In this document: positions 1 to 7,088 of the stretch, one piece after another
How positions within the stretch are numbered: position 1 is the first letter of the stretch
Layout: every line of letters begins with the position of its first letter
From: JAFDWR01 sp038216655
GTDB lineage: Bacteria > Armatimonadota > Fimbriimonadia > Fimbriimonadales > Fimbriimonadaceae
Direction: 5' to 3'
Assembly: GCA_038216655.1 (NCBI GenBank)
Contig: JBBQPZ010000002.1
Coordinates: forward strand, 248,001 to 312,000
DNA length: 64,000 bases
Translations under genes and position numbers: made by a program
The notes under the pieces: generated by a model
The model's database searches: none
The model's input: the letters and a program-made list of their open reading frames with translations, nothing else
What the model was told of the DNA's origin: nothing

Positions 1-493
1 TCATGAGCGCCAGCGGCGCAAGAAAGTGGCGGCAGAATTGCCGGTAGGCGACCCAAGGTGTTCCCTCTACGTAGGGCTCGAACGACAACGTGTCAATAAA
101 GATGGCTCGGCCCTTGTGAAACTGAATATTGAACGCGCTCGCGTCCTTGAGCGCCAAGCCCCGGCCCAGCGCCCGCCGCTGGATTTCGAGGGTCACCCGC
201 GCCGCATCTTGAAGCTGACCGAAGGACCACTCGTACGGATAGGAGATCGTCGCGATCCGCTCAGGGCGGATGATAATTCGCGCCGCCGGGGTTGCGGCAA
301 GGCTGAGATCGACCTCGTCATGAGGGATCAGAAGACCGGCACCGAGGAGTTCCTCGTAGAGCCCGGAGTCAATAAGAGCGCTGTAATCCGCTTCGGCGGA
401 TGGATTGATCTGCCTAAGCAAATCTCCATCGCGGGTGTAAACGAACCCGCTCGGGTCCCGAAAAGAGCCCCCGAGCCGCCCCGAACTGGCCAT
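1..493 (-). CDS. NoeA-like SAM-dependent methyltransferase, N-terminal part
   Basis: The reading frame starts at ATG 493 and is still open at the left window edge, so only about 164 N-terminal residues are visible. The translation has the block pattern typical of the NoeA-like class I methyltransferase family: an N-terminal SGRLGGSFRDPSGFVYTRDG segment, then YRQINPS-like, SGLYEELLGAGLLIPHDEVD, ISYPYEWSFGQLQDAA, LKDASAFNIQFHKG and a final WVAYRQFCRHFLAPLALM. The SAM-binding domain should follow outside the window. The start lies 2 nt after the stop of the upstream 57-aa gene, so the two are an operon. Family members are often found beside surface-polysaccharide and phosphodiesterase genes; the substrate cannot be told from sequence. 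Confidence 0.72.
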   Translation of the reverse strand, partial: MASSGRLGGSFRDPSGFVYTRDGDLLRQINPSAEADYSALIDSGLYEELLGAGLLIPHDEVDLSLAATPAARIIIRPERIATISYPYEWSFGQLQDAARVTLEIQRRALGRGLALKDASAFNIQFHKGRAIFIDTLSFEPYVEGTPWVAYRQFCRHFLAPLALM

Positions 494-495
494 AC

Positions 496-669
496 CTACG
501 AACGATGCGTTTTGCGGGCGAACAGCGCCTTCAAATTCTGCCAACGAGACCTAATCGCGAACCCTGCGCTCAGCGCACCGGCGAGCGCGAGTTGAAGAAG
601 CATGCTGCCTGATCCACCGTCCAGATACGCGAAATAGGGAAGCCCGAAACTTGTTAAGTTATCTAACAT
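496..669 (-). CDS. 57-aa YLDGGSGS-type small membrane protein
   Basis: A 57-codon gene from ATG 669 to TAG 496. The sequence begins MLDNLTSFGLPYFAYLDGGS, continues GSMLLQLALAGALSAGFAIR and ends in a basic tail (SRWQNLKALFARKTHRS). It is one hydrophobic helix (about residues 23-39) preceded by the YLD-x-GSGS motif and followed by an amphipathic basic segment. This pattern is widespread in small proteins encoded beside NoeA-like methyltransferases, and the next gene downstream (start 493) is one. A purine-rich AAGG lies about 10 nt before the start. Function unknown; probably an inner-membrane accessory of an envelope-modification locus. Confidence 0.7.
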   Translation of the reverse strand: MLDNLTSFGLPYFAYLDGGSGSMLLQLALAGALSAGFAIRSRWQNLKALFARKTHRS

Positions 670-778
670 AATCAACTGCCTTGACGGATAGAGAACGAGA
701 GAAGTTCACTCCGTTGTTCCCGGATAATGGAATTATTGCGCCCGTAGGCACATTTTTTATGTCGTTGGTTCCATGGAC

Positions 779-784
779 TAGAAT
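779..784 (+). promoter_or_regulatory. -10 box (TAGAAT) of yraN, leaderless arrangement
   Basis: TAGAAT is followed by exactly 6 nt (CCACTA) and then ATG 791. This puts the predicted transcription start on the start codon. No Shine-Dalgarno sequence is present. No strong -35 hexamer is visible. Confidence 0.5.
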
Positions 785-790
785 CCACTA

Positions 791-1129
791 ATGGCCGAGC
801 GGAGGGGTAAGCAAGCTGAGGACGCGGCGGCAGACTATCTGATCTCGCTCGGGTATACGATCGTGACCCGCCGCTATAAAGTCCGTTCGGGCGAACTGGA
901 TGTGGTCGCTCTCGACGGCGACACCTTGGTGATCGTCGAAGTGAAGGAGCGCCGCGCCCCGGATTGGATTCCCGAGGAGGGTGTTGACGATCGGAAGATC
1001 GCCTCCCTCTCGGCTGCCGTTGAGCAGTATCTGCACCAAATGGGCGAGCCCGAGCGTGTAGTCCGATACGACCTGATCGCGATCGACCGTGACGGGCTCC
1101 GACACCACATCGACGCCTTCCGCCCCTAG
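791..1129 (+). CDS. yraN: UPF0102 (YraN) endonuclease-fold protein
   Basis: A 112-aa protein with the complete YraN/UPF0102 signature: RRGKQAEDAAADYLISLGY near the N terminus, then R-YKVRSGELDVVALDGDTLV and IVEVKERR. The E (GELD), D and EVK residues match the PD-(D/E)XK nuclease-like active-site layout of the family. Length is normal (about 110-125 aa). Family members are linked to DNA processing, but the substrate is not established. The gene precedes fabG by 13 nt. The start is chosen by position of the family motif and by a -10 box 6 nt upstream. Confidence 0.9.
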   Translation: MAERRGKQAEDAAADYLISLGYTIVTRRYKVRSGELDVVALDGDTLVIVEVKERRAPDWIPEEGVDDRKIASLSAAVEQYLHQMGEPERVVRYDLIAIDRDGLRHHIDAFRP

Positions 1130-1130
1130 G

Positions 1131-1136
1131 TAACCT
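1131..1136 (+). promoter_or_regulatory. possible -10 box (TAACCT) of fabG
   Basis: TAACCT sits just after the yraN stop and 6 nt (TGCCCC) before ATG 1143, the same spacing as other predicted leaderless promoters here. It may be a second promoter, or chance inside a yraN-fabG operon. Confidence 0.3.
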
Positions 1137-1142
1137 TGCCCC

Positions 1143-1874
1143 ATGCGTTTTGAGGGTGAAGTCGTCGTCGTGACCGGAGCCAGCCGCGGAATCGGGCGGG
1201 AACTCGCCGCTGCCTTCGCCCGCGAAGGCGCAAAGGTCGCGTGCGTGGCGACCACCTTGCTGGGAGCCGAGGGAACGGCCACGGCAATCGGCGGGGGCGC
1301 GAAGGGTTACGCGTGTGATGTGAGCGATTCGGCATCGGTCGAGGCCCTGTTCGAGGCGGTGGTTGCCGATCTCGGTGTGCCCTCGGTGCTCGTAAACAAC
1401 GCCGGCATCACCAAGGACACCCTCCTGTTGCGGATGAAGGAAGAAGACTGGGACCGCGTCGTGGACGTGAATCTCAAGGGCTCGTTCCTGATGATCCGCG
1501 CCGCCGCGCGGCCGATGATGAAGGCCCGATACGGCCGCATCGTGAACCTGTCGAGCGTGATCGGCTTGCACGGCGGCTCGGGTCAGGCAAACTACGCCGC
1601 CTCGAAGGCGGGCGTGGTCGGGCTGACAATGTCGGTGGCAAAGGAGCTTGGATCCCGGGGGATCACCTGCAACGCCATCGCCCCTGGCTTCATCGAGACC
1701 GACATGACCCACGACCTCCCCGCCGAGTTCCGCGAACAAGTCGAGAAGACGGCACCGGCCGGTCGGCTCGGGACGGCGGCGGACATCGCGCCAGCGGTCC
1801 TGTTCCTCGCCAGCCGCGAGGCCGGCTACATCACCGGTCAGACCTTGACCGTAGATGGGGGACTGTTCCTCTAA
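1143..1874 (+). CDS. fabG: 3-oxoacyl-[ACP] reductase (SDR family)
   Basis: A 243-aa classical short-chain dehydrogenase. It has the NADP-binding TGASRGIG motif (residues 11-18), NNAG near residue 84, the catalytic Ser (NLSSVIG) and the YAASK Tyr-Lys pair, the IAPGFIETDM loop and the C-terminal YITGQTLTVDGG signature typical of FabG. FabG reduces 3-oxoacyl-ACP in the cytosolic fatty-acid elongation cycle. No other fab gene is adjacent, so a specialised SDR role cannot be excluded, but motif identity and length match housekeeping FabG. It lies 13 nt downstream of yraN. Confidence 0.88.
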   Translation: MRFEGEVVVVTGASRGIGRELAAAFAREGAKVACVATTLLGAEGTATAIGGGAKGYACDVSDSASVEALFEAVVADLGVPSVLVNNAGITKDTLLLRMKEEDWDRVVDVNLKGSFLMIRAAARPMMKARYGRIVNLSSVIGLHGGSGQANYAASKAGVVGLTMSVAKELGSRGITCNAIAPGFIETDMTHDLPAEFREQVEKTAPAGRLGTAADIAPAVLFLASREAGYITGQTLTVDGGLFL

Positions 1875-1896
1875 CGGTCATTCCGAGCGAGCCCTA

Positions 1897-1996
1897 GCGA
1901 CATCCTTCGGGATGACATCCAATAGGGGTGGCACGGTCTGCTCGGGTGCTCCGCACTGCCTTGAGCCAAGAGTCTTCGGTCACCCGACAGACCGTG
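1897..1996. repeat. R1 hairpin repeat, copy A
   Basis: Starts with catccttcgggatgacatcc and contains a left arm GGTGGCACGGTCTGCTCGGG and, about 30 nt later, a right arm CACCCGACAGACCGTG that is nearly complementary. It lies between the convergent ends of fabG and higA. Related copies are at 2930-3033 and 59783-59940. Confidence 0.7.
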
Positions 1997-2092
1997 AACC
2001 TGGTAGTCGAGCAAGCCGTGCTCGCGCACCCGCCGTAATTCCAATCCGCGAGCAACACCATCTTTCAGGGCTGACCGCCGAAGTTGGAGGGC

Positions 2093-2536
2093 CTAACCGA
2101 GCTTTCTCGGTCGGATCTTCGCAACCGGGTTCACCAGCCGTACCTTGGCCAATGGCTTCGGTCGATCGTACGCCCCTTCCGCGACCAGACTCTCAAGCGG
2201 AATACCTAGCCCATCGTGGAGCTTGCGGATCATCTTGACCGTCAGCTTGGTCTTCCCCGAGAGCACCTCGGAAACCCGACTCGCGGGCCCGATGAATGGC
2301 TCCAGCTCTCGATTCCGAAGCTTGCGCTGATCCATCACGAACCGAATCGCCTCGATCGGTGTCGGCAGCGGAACGGGGTGATGAGCGTTCTCATAGGCCT
2401 CAATCAATATCGAAAGAGCATGCAACTCGTCGCCCTCTGGAGTCCCAACCGCTGAACCCCATAGCTCCGCCACCCGCTCCACCGCGGCCTCTAGGTCGTC
2501 GTCATTGCGAATCACGATTACGTTGACGGTGGTCAT
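2093..2536 (-). CDS. higA: HigA-type antitoxin, HTH transcriptional regulator
   Basis: A 147-aa protein. The N-terminal part (MTTVNVIVIRNDDDLEAAVE to about residue 60) is an alpha-helical antitoxin module with VAELWGSAVGTPEGDELHAL. The C-terminal half carries an Xre-type helix-turn-helix (NRELEPFIGPASRVSEVLSG, then KLTVKMIRKLHDGLGIP). ATG 2536 overlaps the toxin stop by 4 nt (ATGA), which decides the start against an in-frame upstream ATG at 2593. Toxin-first order matches HigBA systems, and the antitoxin would bind HigB and repress the operon. Perfect palindromes upstream of the toxin gene are likely its operators. A fragment of a paralogue is at 60356-60508. Confidence 0.85.
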   Translation of the reverse strand: MTTVNVIVIRNDDDLEAAVERVAELWGSAVGTPEGDELHALSILIEAYENAHHPVPLPTPIEAIRFVMDQRKLRNRELEPFIGPASRVSEVLSGKTKLTVKMIRKLHDGLGIPLESLVAEGAYDRPKPLAKVRLVNPVAKIRPRKLG

Positions 2537-2835
2537 ATCGAAATCACTTGTTCCTTGCTGAGCTTGCTGTACTCGGCGTGAGTGCCAAACCAACGATAGA
2601 GAAGACCATGCTGCTCGAAGTCAATGAGGCAAATTAGCCGGTAGCTATTGCCTCGAATGTTGACGATCAGTCGGTCGCCGCCAACCAAATCCGCGGAGGG
2701 TAGGTCGGCGCGTACCGCTGAAAACGAGTCCCATTCCGCTTTGACGGCAAGGCTTTGGAAAGCAAGCAGATCACCTTTGGCAGCGGAGTGCTTGTCCGCC
2801 CACAGATTGATCCGGCTCTTTGCAATCGCCCTCAC
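2533..2835 (-). CDS. higB: HigB-type toxin (mRNA interferase)
   Basis: A 100-aa protein of the HigB_toxin family: MRAIAKSRINLWADKHSAAK, the LPSADLVGGDRLIVNIRGNS core, YRLICLIDFEQHGLLYRWFG and GTHAEYSKL, ending in a hydrophobic VISI tail. HigB toxins are RelE-fold ribosome-dependent endoribonucleases; the conserved C-terminal THAEY motif is present. The start is GTG 2835. A perfect TATAAT -10 box ends 6 nt before it, so the mRNA is probably leaderless. The antitoxin follows with a 4-nt overlap. Confidence 0.87.
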   Translation of the reverse strand: MRAIAKSRINLWADKHSAAKGDLLAFQSLAVKAEWDSFSAVRADLPSADLVGGDRLIVNIRGNSYRLICLIDFEQHGLLYRWFGTHAEYSKLSKEQVISI

Positions 2836-2841
2836 AAAGCT

Positions 2842-2847
2842 ATTATA
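2842..2847 (-). promoter_or_regulatory. -10 box (TATAAT) of higBA
   Basis: Consensus TATAAT on the minus strand with a 6-nt gap (AGCTTT) to the GTG start of higB. It is flanked upstream by two perfect palindromes. Confidence 0.65.
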
Positions 2848-2855
2848 CGGCGATA

Positions 2856-2896
2856 GTTACGTTTTGCGTAACAAAGTTTACGAGTTTCGTAAACTT
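2856..2896. promoter_or_regulatory. two adjacent palindromic operators of higBA
   Basis: Operator 1 (2856-2872) is GTTACGTTTTGCGTAAC, a perfect 6-bp-arm palindrome. Operator 2 (2874-2896) has perfect 10-bp arms AAGTTTACGA and TCGTAAACTT around a 3-nt centre. Both contain a TTACG/CGTAA core, so one dimeric regulator could bind both. They cover the -35 region of higBA, which fits autorepression by HigA. Confidence 0.7.
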
Positions 2897-2929
2897 GAAA
2901 GGCGAAACCAAGCAGCTAACTCGACACAA

Positions 2930-3033
2930 CCATCCTTCGAGATAACATCCAAATGGGGGTGGCACGGTCTGCTCGGGTGCTCCTCACTCCCTTGAGTCAA
3001 AAGTCTTCGGTCACCCGACAGACCGCGCCACCC
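2930..3033. repeat. R1 hairpin repeat, copy B
   Basis: Arms GGTGGCACGGTCTGCTCGGG (from 2959) and CACCCGACAGACCGCGCCAC (from 3012) pair along about 20 bp with one bulge. It lies directly behind the fahA stop codon and could serve as its 3' hairpin. Confidence 0.7.
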
Positions 3034-3039
3034 GCGGAG

Positions 3040-4314
3040 TTACAAGCTTGGCAGAACCCGACCGCGGCATTCGCCGAAGCCGATCCGGTAGCCGTCGCCT
3101 TGGCAGTAGCCGGTGAGAATGAGCTCATCGCCGTCCTCAAGGAACGTCCGGGTCTCGCCCGTCTCCTCCAAGGTCAATGGCTTGGTGCCACGCCAGGTCA
3201 GCTCAAGCAGTGACCCAAACGATCCCTCGGCAGTCCCGCTGATCGTGCCCGTCGCGTATAGGTCCGCCGCCTCAACCGGCGTGCCGTTCGAGGCCTGGTG
3301 GGCAAGCTGCTGCACGAACGACCAGTAAAGGTGCTGCGCGTTCGAGCGGCAGATCACCTGGGGCCTGGTCATTTTCGCCGTCTGAATCGCGACCTCCAAC
3401 CTGATATTGTAGTGAGAGGCGCGAGGCGCTTGCAGGTGCGGCAGCACCGCCGGTTCCTGAACCGGACCGGCGATCCGGAACGGCTCTAAAGCGTCCAGAG
3501 AAACCACGTACGGCGAGATCGTGGTCGCGAAGCTCTTCGACAGGAACGGGCCGAGCGGCTGGTACTCCCAGCGCTGAGTGTCACGCGCCGACCAGTCGTT
3601 CACAAGCACGATCCCGAAGATGTAATCTTCGGCTTCGGCGATCGGGATGGGGACGCCCATCTCGTTCCCCTTACCCGTGATGAACCCGAGTTCAAGCTCG
3701 AAGTCGAGCTCCTTGCTGGGCCCGTACGTGGGCATCTCGTCATTCGGGCCCTTGGTCTGGCACTTCGGCCGATGAATCTCGGTGCCCGAAACGACCACGC
3801 TCGAAGCCCGACCGTTGTAGCCCACCGGCAGATGTCGGTAGTTCGGGAGCAACGGCGGCTGGTCGGGACGGAACATGCGCCCGACGTTGCTCGCATGGTG
3901 GATGCCGGAATAGAAGTCGACGAACGCGTTCGGCGTGATCGGCATCAGAATCTGGGCATGCTCGATCGGGATGAGCACCTTGGCGCGCAACCCTTCATCG
4001 CCCTTCAAAGTGTCGTTCCCTTCCAGAAGCAACTCGAAAAGCGCCTTACGAACCCCCGCCAAGCTCTCACGACCGGCGTGTTCGAGGGTCTCCTGGAAGT
4101 CGATACAGAAATGGAACTCGAACCCGGGCAGGAGTCCGGCTTCTGCGAGCTCATAAAGGTCAACCAGGAAATCGCCGATCCGAACCGCGATCGACCCATG
4201 CTGGCAACGCTCCGCGGCATAGGAGCAGTAGGGCAGGTTCTGGATCGGAAAGTCCGAGTTGGAGGCGACATCGATCCAACTGCGGGCATCGGCCGGAATC
4301 ACGAAGGTGCTCAT
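3040..4314 (-). CDS. fahA: fumarylacetoacetase
   Basis: A 424-aa protein matching full-length fumarylacetoacetate hydrolase (EC 3.7.1.2), the last step of tyrosine/homogentisate degradation, giving fumarate and acetoacetate. It has the N-terminal domain (LPYCSYAAERCQHGSIAVRIGD), then the catalytic domain with FYSGIHHASNVGRMFRPD, PVGYNGRASSVVVSGTEIHR, the metal-binding DFELELGF Glu pair and VNDWSARDTQRWEYQPLGPF. The C-terminal FLEDGDELILTGYC segment is typical. It follows an uncharacterised gene on the same strand by 11 nt, so they form an operon. Other homogentisate-pathway genes are not in the window. Confidence 0.95.
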   Translation of the reverse strand: MSTFVIPADARSWIDVASNSDFPIQNLPYCSYAAERCQHGSIAVRIGDFLVDLYELAEAGLLPGFEFHFCIDFQETLEHAGRESLAGVRKALFELLLEGNDTLKGDEGLRAKVLIPIEHAQILMPITPNAFVDFYSGIHHASNVGRMFRPDQPPLLPNYRHLPVGYNGRASSVVVSGTEIHRPKCQTKGPNDEMPTYGPSKELDFELELGFITGKGNEMGVPIPIAEAEDYIFGIVLVNDWSARDTQRWEYQPLGPFLSKSFATTISPYVVSLDALEPFRIAGPVQEPAVLPHLQAPRASHYNIRLEVAIQTAKMTRPQVICRSNAQHLYWSFVQQLAHQASNGTPVEAADLYATGTISGTAEGSFGSLLELTWRGTKPLTLEETGETRTFLEDGDELILTGYCQGDGYRIGFGECRGRVLPSL

Positions 4315-4325
4315 GGTCTTAGAAT

Positions 4326-5228
4326 CTAGAGGCGGTCGATTTCTTCAAGAGGTTCCTCAACGGAACAGGAGCCGAAGCCGACGAACAGCTCGCGGGCTTC
4401 CACGATTTGCTCAAGGCTGGCCCGGTGATCGTTCCAACTCATGCCTTGCGCCGTGAATTGGAAGGCCGCGGGATTGGTCTCGTGTAGGATCTTCTCGATT
4501 TCGCGCTTTGACAAGTCCTCGGCGTACGCCAAGGCGGTCCCCCCGATGACATTGAGGAAGCCGTGCATGTCAGCGTCCAGCGCTTTGTCGTGATGCCGTA
4601 TCGCGTGGTGAAGTCCTGCCGTGCACTTGAAGTTGAGATCAAGCTGAAGGCAACTTTGGATGAACGCGGCGAGGTCGGTACTGCTCGGGAACGCGGTGGC
4701 CTCAATCCCGCCGGTGCGGGCCTTCACGCCGAAGCCGTCGGCTTCCGCGCAAATCGCGAGCGAGTCGGCCATCTCGTCGCCCCATGGAAGTTCGAGGAAG
4801 AGGTCGGCTTCGTCGAACGAACGGAGGTCGCGCAGATACTCGTTCAGGTTCTTGTGATCGGGCAGGCGAACTTCGAAGGCGACGATCTCCGCCCGGCGCT
4901 CCGCCGCCTTCTGAAACTTGGCCATCTCGGCGGCATCGTGCTCCAAACCGTGGCCCCAATGTTTATGATCTGGGCTGGCCGTGCCGACGACGGCGATCGC
5001 GAGCGGGTCGCGGCCGTTGACCTCATCGGGGGTGTGCTCGTTGAGCTCCGCGAGGAGCTCGGGAAGCCGTCCCACACTGCAGACGAAGCGGTCCAATATC
5101 CACGCCTCCGGCCCGCGCCGGTAGAGCAGGTAGTTATCGACGGACTCCTTCATCGGGAGCTTGGCGGGAGGAAACAGACCGGCATAGTCGATCGCCCCCT
5201 CCAGCAGTCGCTTCAGCGCGCCTTGCAT
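4326..5228 (-). CDS. uncharacterised 300-aa protein upstream of fahA
   Basis: A soluble 300-aa protein with no signal peptide or membrane segment. It begins MQGALKRLLEGAIDYAGLFP and contains EADLFLELPWGDEMADSLAI, a GVKARTGGIEATAFPS segment, FKCTAGLHHAIRH and LNVIGGTALAY. The alternating strand/helix pattern and the late GLHHAIR-like motif suggest a TIM-barrel-like fold, but I do not recognise a named family. Co-transcription with fumarylacetoacetase suggests aromatic amino acid catabolism. A TAAACT box 6 nt before ATG 5228 is the probable promoter. Confidence 0.7.
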   Translation of the reverse strand: MQGALKRLLEGAIDYAGLFPPAKLPMKESVDNYLLYRRGPEAWILDRFVCSVGRLPELLAELNEHTPDEVNGRDPLAIAVVGTASPDHKHWGHGLEHDAAEMAKFQKAAERRAEIVAFEVRLPDHKNLNEYLRDLRSFDEADLFLELPWGDEMADSLAICAEADGFGVKARTGGIEATAFPSSTDLAAFIQSCLQLDLNFKCTAGLHHAIRHHDKALDADMHGFLNVIGGTALAYAEDLSKREIEKILHETNPAAFQFTAQGMSWNDHRASLEQIVEARELFVGFGSCSVEEPLEEIDRL

Positions 5229-5234
5229 AGATTC

Positions 5235-5240
5235 AGTTTA
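5235..5240 (-). promoter_or_regulatory. -10 box (TAAACT) of the fahA operon
   Basis: TAAACT on the minus strand, 6 nt (GAATCT) before ATG 5228. Same leaderless spacing as at 2842, 63958 and others. Confidence 0.5.
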
Positions 5241-5329
5241 GCCCTAGTGTGTTATGATCTCGCTTCGGGTATCCTAGCCGGACATTGGCGGGAGCTTCCT
5301 GCCGAGCAATTTGCGGGACTCAGTTAAGC

Positions 5330-5575
5330 ATGCGAATCAAGAACAAAGAAATCCGACGCCGTCGGCAACGCAAGGAACAGATCATCAAGGCCGACCAGCG
5401 TGAGCTGAGAGCCAAATACGGCGACAAGAAGGTCGCCACCGGCGATAAGGTCGCTGCCAAGCCCAAGGCTGCTCCGGCCGCCAAGAAGGCTCCGGCCGCT
5501 GCCGCTGCCCCGAAGCCAGCCGCCCCAAAGAAGGCCGCCGCCCCCAAGAAGAAGGCCGACGCTCCGGCGGAGTAA
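5330..5575 (+). CDS. small basic Lys/Ala/Pro-tailed protein
   Basis: An 81-aa protein with an Arg/Lys-rich helical N terminus (MRIKNKEIRRRRQRKEQIIK, then ADQRELRAKYGDKK) and a low-complexity tail of repeated AAPKPAAPKKAAA-type units ending in APAE. ATG 5330 is preferred over an in-frame TTG at 5285 because the basic motif begins there. The N terminus resembles short RERRRRRxRxxKxxKLRxRY proteins (DUF6800-like). The tail looks histone-H1-like, suggesting nucleic-acid binding, but function is unknown. A terminator hairpin follows 20 nt after the stop. Confidence 0.6.
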   Translation: MRIKNKEIRRRRQRKEQIIKADQRELRAKYGDKKVATGDKVAAKPKAAPAAKKAPAAAAAPKPAAPKKAAAPKKKADAPAE

Positions 5576-5594
5576 CTTCACCTCCATGTTTGAA

Positions 5595-5633
5595 TGAGGC
5601 TCCCTTCTCTTCCCGAGGAGTGAGCCTTTTCTT
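5595..5633 (+). terminator. intrinsic terminator after the basic protein
   Basis: Stem AGGCTC (5597-5602) with GAGCCT (5622-5627), extended imperfectly inside, followed by TTTTCTT. Confidence 0.6.
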
Positions 5634-5644
5634 GTGCCTGAAGA

Positions 5645-5772
5645 CTAGCCCCCTTGAGAAAGCTATGGGGGTGACCACATGCTCCCCATCTCGAAAGCTC
5701 GCCTACGGATTACGTCGGGTGACGCCATGACTGGGTGCCAGGAGTTCACCCCCAACCCCTCAAGGGGCCTAG
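5645..5772. repeat. R4 inverted-repeat element
   Basis: A 128-bp element bounded by CTAGCCCCCTTGAG and its near-complement CTCAAGGGGCCTAG. A second nested pair (GGGGGTGA and TCACCCCC) lies inside. It has no coding capacity and looks like a small palindromic (MITE- or REP-like) element between the terminator and the next promoter. Confidence 0.5.
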
Positions 5773-5822
5773 CCACGTTGTGGTTGATAGAAAGCTTGCG
5801 AGGATTTTCCGCGAACTCGGCA

Positions 5823-5828
5823 TAAACT
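5823..5828 (+). promoter_or_regulatory. -10 box (TAAACT) of the sugar dehydrogenase gene
   Basis: TAAACT followed by 5 nt (GAACG) and the GTG start at 5834. Confidence 0.45.
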
Positions 5829-5833
5829 GAACG

Positions 5834-6892
5834 GTGCCCCCGTCCATTGCCAGGTTTCTCGTTGCCCTCAGCCTCCTTACCGTCACCCTCGGATGCGGGG
5901 GAGGAAGTCAGGTCAACGCGGCGGGGTTCTCCGCCGAGGTGTTCGTCCCGAATGCCGACTTCCCGACCGCAGTCCGGTTCGCGCCCGACGGGCGGATGTT
6001 CTACACCGAGAAGAACTCCGGCAACGTCCGAATCGTTGACAACAGTGGCACTCCCGTCAACCAGCCGTTTGCAACCCTGCCCGTCGGAACCGATGGAGAG
6101 CAGGGCCTGCTAGGCCTCGCCTTTGATCCCGACTTCGCGAACAACCACTTCGTTTATGTCTTCTACAGCGAAGCAAGCCCGGCCGCCCAAAGGGTGGCGC
6201 GGTTCACCGATACCGCGAATGTCGGCACGAATTTCACGGTGATTGTCGACAACCTACCTCGCGGCTCGAACCACAACTCCGGGCGCCTCGCCTTCGGACA
6301 GGATGGAAAACTCTACGTAACGGTCGGGGAGACCGGTGACCCCGCGAACTCTCAGAACGTAAACGTCCCCGGCGGGAAGGTGCTCCGCTACAACCCGGAC
6401 GGGTCGATTCCGAACGATAATCCAACCCCCGGCAACCCGCTCTTCACCCTCGGCCACCGTAACTGCTTCGGACTCGCGATGAACCCGAGCACCGGCACGT
6501 TCTACGTCAGCGAGAATGGTCCAACCTGCGATGATGAGATCAACCGCCTAACTCCCGGTGGCAACTACGGATGGCGACCGAACCAGCCTTGCGGCGACAC
6601 CGATCCTAACTACATCCGGCCCGTTCGACGGTACCCGAGCATCATCGCCCCAACCGGCATCTGCTTCTACACAGGCTCGGTTTATCCCGATCTGACCGGG
6701 AACTTGCTCTTAGCAACCTACGAAGAGGGAGCGATCCGAAGCCTCAAGATCGACGACTCGGCCCCCGGTCATGTGCTCTCGGAGTCCGTGCTCGTCCGCG
6801 TCCCTTCGGCGACCGACGTCACTGTCGGCCCGGACGGGAACATCTACGTAGCCACGCAAGACTCTATCGTTAAGCTGATTCGGCCCGTCTAG
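5834..6892 (+). CDS. PQQ-type glucose/sorbosone dehydrogenase-like lipoprotein
   Basis: A 352-aa protein starting at GTG. Residues 1-21 are a signal peptide ending in a lipobox (VTLGC, Cys21), so it is probably a periplasmic lipoprotein. The rest is the six-bladed beta-propeller of the soluble glucose dehydrogenase/sorbosone dehydrogenase (GSDH) family: FPTAVRFAPDGRMFYTEKNS, GEQGLLGLAFDPDF, SNHNSGRLAFGQDGKLYVTV-GETGD, GKVLRYNPDGSIPNDNP, LGHRNCFGLAMNP, ENGPTCDDEINRLTPGGNYG-W and PTGICFYTGSVYP. These proteins oxidise aldoses with PQQ, but many homologues have undefined substrates. It stands alone between an R4 element and the GH38 gene. Confidence 0.85.
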   Translation: MPPSIARFLVALSLLTVTLGCGGGSQVNAAGFSAEVFVPNADFPTAVRFAPDGRMFYTEKNSGNVRIVDNSGTPVNQPFATLPVGTDGEQGLLGLAFDPDFANNHFVYVFYSEASPAAQRVARFTDTANVGTNFTVIVDNLPRGSNHNSGRLAFGQDGKLYVTVGETGDPANSQNVNVPGGKVLRYNPDGSIPNDNPTPGNPLFTLGHRNCFGLAMNPSTGTFYVSENGPTCDDEINRLTPGGNYGWRPNQPCGDTDPNYIRPVRRYPSIIAPTGICFYTGSVYPDLTGNLLLATYEEGAIRSLKIDDSAPGHVLSESVLVRVPSATDVTVGPDGNIYVATQDSIVKLIRPV

Positions 6893-7088
6893 GCGGGTTG
6901 GAGATGTGATCTTTCGGCCCTCCTATTGGAACCCGCAGAATCAAACACCATGACAAAGGTGTCAAACTTCGGATTCATCGAAGCCACCCCGAAGGGTTGG
7001 GCGTAGAAGATCGTCGGAGAAGTGATCAATGGCAGCGGCGCCGTTCAGTTCCTTCCGACCTTCCCGTGGGCTTCCTTTCTAAACGCAT

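Noticed and set aside
26..595. 189-aa plus-strand frame at the left edge
   Set aside because: It is antisense to the NoeA-like methyltransferase and the 57-aa protein, both of which have clear family patterns.
5285..5329. TTG 5285 as start of the small basic protein
   Set aside because: The added residues (LAGASCRAICGTQLS) do not resemble the protein's composition, and the basic motif starts at ATG 5330.
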